Below, in pieces: positions 14,301-16,267 of a stretch of DNA of 16,267 bases. The notes under the pieces are model-generated. The model saw only the letters and a list, made by a program, of their open reading frames with translations, was not told where the DNA came from and made no database searches. Position 1 is the stretch's first letter, and each line of letters starts with the position of its first letter. Source of the DNA: an uncultured bacterium (GTDB taxonomy: Bacteria; Bacillota; Clostridia; Lachnospirales; Lachnospiraceae); NCBI GenBank assembly GCA_905214675.1, contig CAJMMS010000039.1, positions 1-16,267 on the forward strand, read 5' to 3'. Position numbers and translations under genes: made by a program.

Positions 14301-15558
14301 GCTCTGTTGCTTTTCGTCCAACGTCCAGGATCACACCTCTGACTTTGTATTTCGGATAGTCTCTGGTTGTTCCTTTCGGGATCGTCGTTTTATTCTGCTT
14401 CAGAATCTGAAGGAAAGTTCTGGTTGCCCAGTAAGCACCTGTTGCAGTCTCCGATTCTGTTTTGATGGAATCACCAATCTCTGAGAGATAACCTTCGTCT
14501 TTCAGTCCTTTGCTGCTGTCTGTCAGGTCAAAGTAGAAATCACCAGCTTTTACATCTTTTTCTGTCCTGTAAACAACTGAAATATCTTTTCCAACAATAT
14601 CTTTATAATCTGCTGCAAACTCTTCTGCCATCGCAGAAAGTGTATCTTTATCTGCTGGATTTATCACAATTCTGGAACTGTTTTTCACCGTAAAATCTCC
14701 GGCAGAACCTGCCCACTCTGCCAGTTCCGGAAGAACAGCAGGCTTTGCATTCTCATCTGCTGCCGCGGTATGTGTTCCGGGAACGGTGACTGCAATCTCT
14801 TTTTTTGTTACTTTTTTGTTCTGATCGGTGACTTTAAACTCAACAGAAACGGTCTTATCTTCCAGAGGCTGATAAATCGTTCCGTCTGTGTCGATGATCT
14901 GTTCATAATCTGCATAAGCTTCTACCTTTCCGCCTTCTACGGCCGGCAGATTTAATTTTTTATCCCCTGCTTTTACAGTAAGATTGTTCAGGGCATCCCA
15001 GATTTCATTGTTACTCTGCTGCTTTTCAGCATAAACTTCAAATTCGTAGATGGAAACCGTTGCCCAGTCGACACCTTCGGAATTTGCATCAAACGCATTG
15101 ATGCGAACACGGATGTATCTTGTCTCTACCGGTGCATCCAGGTTGATCACCTGTTCTTTTTCTGCCGGAGCGGAAGTAAACGTCTTTACCGCCTGCCAGG
15201 ATGTGCCATCCGTCGAAGCTTCAATCGCATAGTTGGTCGCGTTTCTTCGCTCCCATGCAATAACGACACTGTTTACCGTTTTGACTTTTCCAAAATCCAG
15301 TGCCAGCCAATGCGGATTACTCTCACTTGCATCACGCTTTTCACTTGCCCAGCGTGATGTACTGGTTGTCGCATCTCCATCTTGGGCTTTTTCCGGTCCA
15401 AATGCGGAAGTCTCACTTCCGGATGCGGTCGCTGTTGCGGTCAGAGCATAATTGGTCGAATCCGCTGCCTGTACCGGACCGATAGCAGATGCCGGCAACA
15501 GACTAAATACCATCGCTCCAGAAAGCAACAGACTCATAATCTTATGTCTTGTTTTCAT
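10987..15558 (-). CDS. Secreted multidomain GH20 glycoside hydrolase (beta-N-acetylhexosaminidase or lacto-N-biosidase type)
   Basis: A 1523-residue exported enzyme that should release N-acetylhexosamine or lacto-N-biose type units from glycans. Order: signal peptide 1-31 (cleavage after VQA); discoidin/F5-8C domain about 36-177; a short Ig-like stretch about 185-265; GH20b domain about 270-400; GH20 barrel about 402-745 with PEIDVPAHA, catalytic Asp587-Glu588 in HIGADEY, and WGGL; LamG/concanavalin-like domain about 780-970; second discoidin domain about 976-1123; three FIVAR repeats about 1128-1349; a Pro/Lys/Thr linker to 1387; and a Lys-rich BspA-type leucine-rich module 1388-1523. There is no LPXTG motif, so attachment would be non-covalent. 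The start at 15558 has GGGAG 7 bases upstream; the ATG at 15564 is only 1 base from it. HIGADEY departs from the usual HxGGDE, which may indicate a lacto-N-biosidase-like subgroup. The substrate is inferred. Confidence 0.93.
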   Translation of the reverse strand: MKTRHKIMSLLLSGAMVFSLLPASAIGPVQAADSTNYALTATATASGSETSAFGPEKAQDGDATTSTSRWASEKRDASESNPHWLALDFGKVKTVNSVVIAWERRNATNYAIEASTDGTSWQAVKTFTSAPAEKEQVINLDAPVETRYIRVRINAFDANSEGVDWATVSIYEFEVYAEKQQSNNEIWDALNNLTVKAGDKKLNLPAVEGGKVEAYADYEQIIDTDGTIYQPLEDKTVSVEFKVTDQNKKVTKKEIAVTVPGTHTAAADENAKPAVLPELAEWAGSAGDFTVKNSSRIVINPADKDTLSAMAEEFAADYKDIVGKDISVVYRTEKDVKAGDFYFDLTDSSKGLKDEGYLSEIGDSIKTESETATGAYWATRTFLQILKQNKTTIPKGTTRDYPKYKVRGVILDVGRKATELQTVKDIAATMSWYKMNDLQVHLNDNLIFLEDYWDTNAETTMQNSFTKAYAAFRLESSVKNGQGETATATDLSYTKDEFRSLIKDSRTIGVNIVPEIDVPAHALAFTKTFQNCALKKMNSSNSKRPLTDHLDLSKPESTKLAKDIFSDYIDGDNPVFDEQTTVHIGADEYEDDATLYRNFVNEMESYMKSKNRKMRMWGGLTRIKSNTEVRGDGVEINVWSKDWADPTEMYNLGFELINCLDSNVYIVPAAGYYKDYLDTANLYANWKPNVFKSGSLNTTIPAGDPQMIGGAYALWNDSIDTRGNGVTDYDVFDRIYQPMSALSEKLWGEGTKTYNEVKATTAKVSTAPNTNPYHEIESAGSTYAEYNFDKEDGKDASRNKYDAVSSKNATYAEGKVGKALSMKNDTCIETPLDKAPAGTSLSFWVKKAAGGSSDEQVLFEGSSTLGDYTIKAVQKNTGKVGYSREGYDYSFDYTLPENEWVHLTIKGYKDKAELYVNDSDTAIPAVMDTATELASQYRLATLNIPIKYIGSTTGNSFNGLIDEVELTNSGSSEAEDETIISSDGFKVSCDNEQNPAQGNDGPISYAFDGNVDTLWHSQYSPSKKALPATFTVDMGKTYNIDKFTYVPRQSGGPNGYITSYDLYIKKAESDDWTQVVTNGTWAFDTIIKTAAFEASEARYIKFVAKAGSNDFATASEFYIHETESSVAAPVRATLAQAVEEAKDLYETGNIAASYTEESWKAFTDAYEAAKAVTDQSTLRELTELLEELKNAKAQLKNAEVEAAKDTLKEAVSDEEVKGIYVEGNAEELYTEESWQAFEEAYEAAKNAEDDATAEELQNLKTKLINAKANLKDMKTAVRGDLAAAVADTETKGIYDTGNHAGIYTDASWAAFKKAYEAAKAPAKDATAKELKVLLDNLKSAKAGLKKAENETKPSEKPSDKPTDKPTETPPAKETEAPQKTNETVSKNVTYRILNAKKKTAAAAGVGGSKGRNVTSVTIAKTVKINGVTYKVTQIDNNAFKGCKKLKKVTIGSNVKKIGKNAFANCSKLKTVNMKKANGITSIGRKAFSKIAAKAKVTVPAKKLAKYSKMLKKAGLPKKAVIKK
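11512..12175 (-). repeat. Three tandem FIVAR repeats in the GH20 protein
   Basis: Three units of about 75 residues each contain a common core, (D/G)xY-TGN-x4-YTxxSWxAFxxAYEAAK, followed by a helix ending in L-K-x-AKAxLK. These three-helix modules are frequent in surface glycosidases, where they act as spacers or binding modules. The end of a fourth related copy is at the window edge in the neighbouring gene. Confidence 0.85.
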
Positions 15559-15603
15559 TTTCATTCTCCCTTCTTTTGAAAATTGAGTGATTTGAAATAG
15601 ATA

Positions 15604-15645
15604 GCTGTACATTTTCTAAAAACTTTTTTATTTAAAATGCACAGC
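15604..15645 (-). other. Long hairpin between the two surface-protein genes
   Basis: On the minus strand GCTGTGCATTTT (15645-15634) pairs with AAAATGTACAGC (15615-15604) over 12 bp, including one G-U pair, around an 18-base A/T loop. There is no U-tract after it, so it is a poor terminator. It lies 33 bases after the stop of the upstream gene and 46 bases before the GH20 start, and may act as an RNA processing or stabilising element. No clear promoter was found for the GH20 gene in this gap. Confidence 0.6.
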
Positions 15646-15677
15646 GTATTCCCGGTTAACCATAGTATAATTTGGCT

Positions 15678-16088
15678 CTATTTTTTTATGCCTGCTTTTT
15701 TAGGTAATCCTGCACGTTTCAGCATTTTTGAATATTTCTTAAATTTCTTAGCCGGTACTGTTACTTTTGCATTTGCACTGATCTTACTGAATGCTTTGCT
15801 TCCGATAGAAGTGATGCCGTTTGCTTTCTTCATGTTGACCGTTTTCAGCTTGCTGCAGTTTGCAAATGCACTGCCACCAATCTTCTTTATATTACTTCCA
15901 ATCGTTACTTTTTTCAGTTTCTTACAGCCTTTAAAAGCATTTTTCCCGATCTGCACTACTTTGTAAGTAACACCGTTTATGTTAACTGTTTTGGCGATTG
16001 TTACAGAAGTAACATTTTTCCCTTTGTTTCCACCTGCACCAATAACTGCTGCTGTCTTTTTCTTTTCATCCAAGATGCGATAGATGAC
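15678..16088 (-). repeat. C-terminal leucine-rich module, copy 2 of 2
   Basis: This is the second copy of the basic BspA-type module, the last 136 residues of the partial gene. It differs from copy 1 at 22 of 136 residues. Differences are concentrated in the first 20 residues and at scattered surface-type positions, while the repeat core (AFKGCKKLKKVTIGSN) is unchanged. Confidence 0.9.
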
Positions 16089-16267
16089 ATTTCCACGGAC
16101 TGTTTGGTCTGTTTTTGTCACTTCCGGAGCAGGTGTGCTTGGTGTTCCGGATGCAGGCTGTGTTTCCGTTGGCTTCTCGGTCGGTGCTTCACTTGGAACT
16201 TCACCTCCTGCTGTTTTCAATCCAGCTCTGGCTTCCTGAAGCTTACTCAGCAGCTCTTTCAGATCTT
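15678..16267 (-). CDS. C-terminal part of a secreted FIVAR/leucine-rich surface protein (5' end outside the window)
   Basis: The last 196 codons of a gene that continues past the window edge. The visible part starts in the final helix of a FIVAR repeat (DLKELLSKL then EARAGLKTA), runs through a Pro/Thr/Glu linker of about 40 residues, and ends with the same Lys-rich leucine-rich module as the GH20 protein. By analogy it is probably another secreted glycan-active or adhesive protein, but the catalytic part is not visible. The frame is open to the edge, so the TTG near 16220 is not a start. It lies 119 bases upstream of the GH20 start in the same direction, and no strong terminator separates them, so read-through is possible. 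Confidence 0.85.
   Translation of the reverse strand, partial: DLKELLSKLQEARAGLKTAGGEVPSEAPTEKPTETQPASGTPSTPAPEVTKTDQTVRGNVIYRILDEKKKTAAVIGAGGNKGKNVTSVTIAKTVNINGVTYKVVQIGKNAFKGCKKLKKVTIGSNIKKIGGSAFANCSKLKTVNMKKANGITSIGSKAFSKISANAKVTVPAKKFKKYSKMLKRAGLPKKAGIKK

Noticed and set aside
15559..15612. N-terminal extension of the GH20 protein
   Set aside because: The ATG at 15612 lies inside the intergenic hairpin with no ribosome site, and the extension would bury the signal peptide.

Overview
The window looks like chromosome of a gut-type Lachnospiraceae bacterium (Clostridia, Firmicutes). This is judged from the sequence alone: strong AGGAGG-type ribosome sites, sigma-A promoters, a conserved minus-strand block yicC-remA-gmk-rpoZ-rimO followed further on by pgsA-cinA, a Cys/Gly-rich 'high-cysteine' small protein, CspC-like cytoplasmic subtilases, and large secreted glycosidases carrying discoidin, LamG, FIVAR and BspA-type leucine-rich modules. 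No rRNA, tRNA, CRISPR array, transposase or phage gene was seen.

Layout. (1) Positions 1-3181, plus strand: a subtilisin-family (S8) peptidase, an 86-residue protein with 18 cysteines ending at a strong terminator, then two small unrecognised genes that overlap by 89 bp out of frame. (2) 3193-5229: a bidirectional terminator, then cinA and pgsA read leftward from their own sigma-A promoter. (3) 5236-6013, minus strand: a decayed redox locus. It holds a TlpA-like thioredoxin without its export signal, a small CD1871A-like membrane protein, and the orphan C-terminal ferredoxin part of a polytopic 4Fe-4S protein. The last two are joined out of frame, apparently by an internal deletion. (4) 6023-7349, plus strand: a membrane-anchored Ser/Thr-tailed protein and a Uma2-family nuclease-fold protein, sitting inside what is otherwise a minus-strand housekeeping block. 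(5) 7381-10899, minus strand: the tightly packed operon yicC-remA-gmk-rpoZ-rimO, with a consensus promoter at one end and a terminator at the other. (6) 10913-16267, minus strand: a 1523-residue secreted GH20 glycosidase, and upstream of it the C-terminal end of a second secreted protein with the same FIVAR and basic leucine-rich tail.

How the parts work together. The housekeeping operon combines RNA metabolism (YicC), a biofilm/matrix regulator homologue (RemA), GMP phosphorylation (Gmk), an RNA polymerase subunit (RpoZ) and ribosome modification (RimO). Its genes are coupled by overlaps or by ribosome sites lying within the upstream gene. PgsA makes phosphatidylglycerophosphate and CinA recycles pyridine nucleotides. 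The GH20 protein and its neighbour are probably surface enzymes acting on host or dietary glycans, sharing a strongly basic C-terminal module that may hold them on the cell wall. The S8 peptidase/high-cysteine pair could be sporulation-related, but that is inference.

The observations I would check first are the fused ferredoxin remnant, where one base in an A6 run separates a broken locus from a 105-residue membrane-anchored ferredoxin; the 89-bp out-of-frame gene overlap; the interruption between rimO and pgsA; and the shared basic tail of the two surface proteins.
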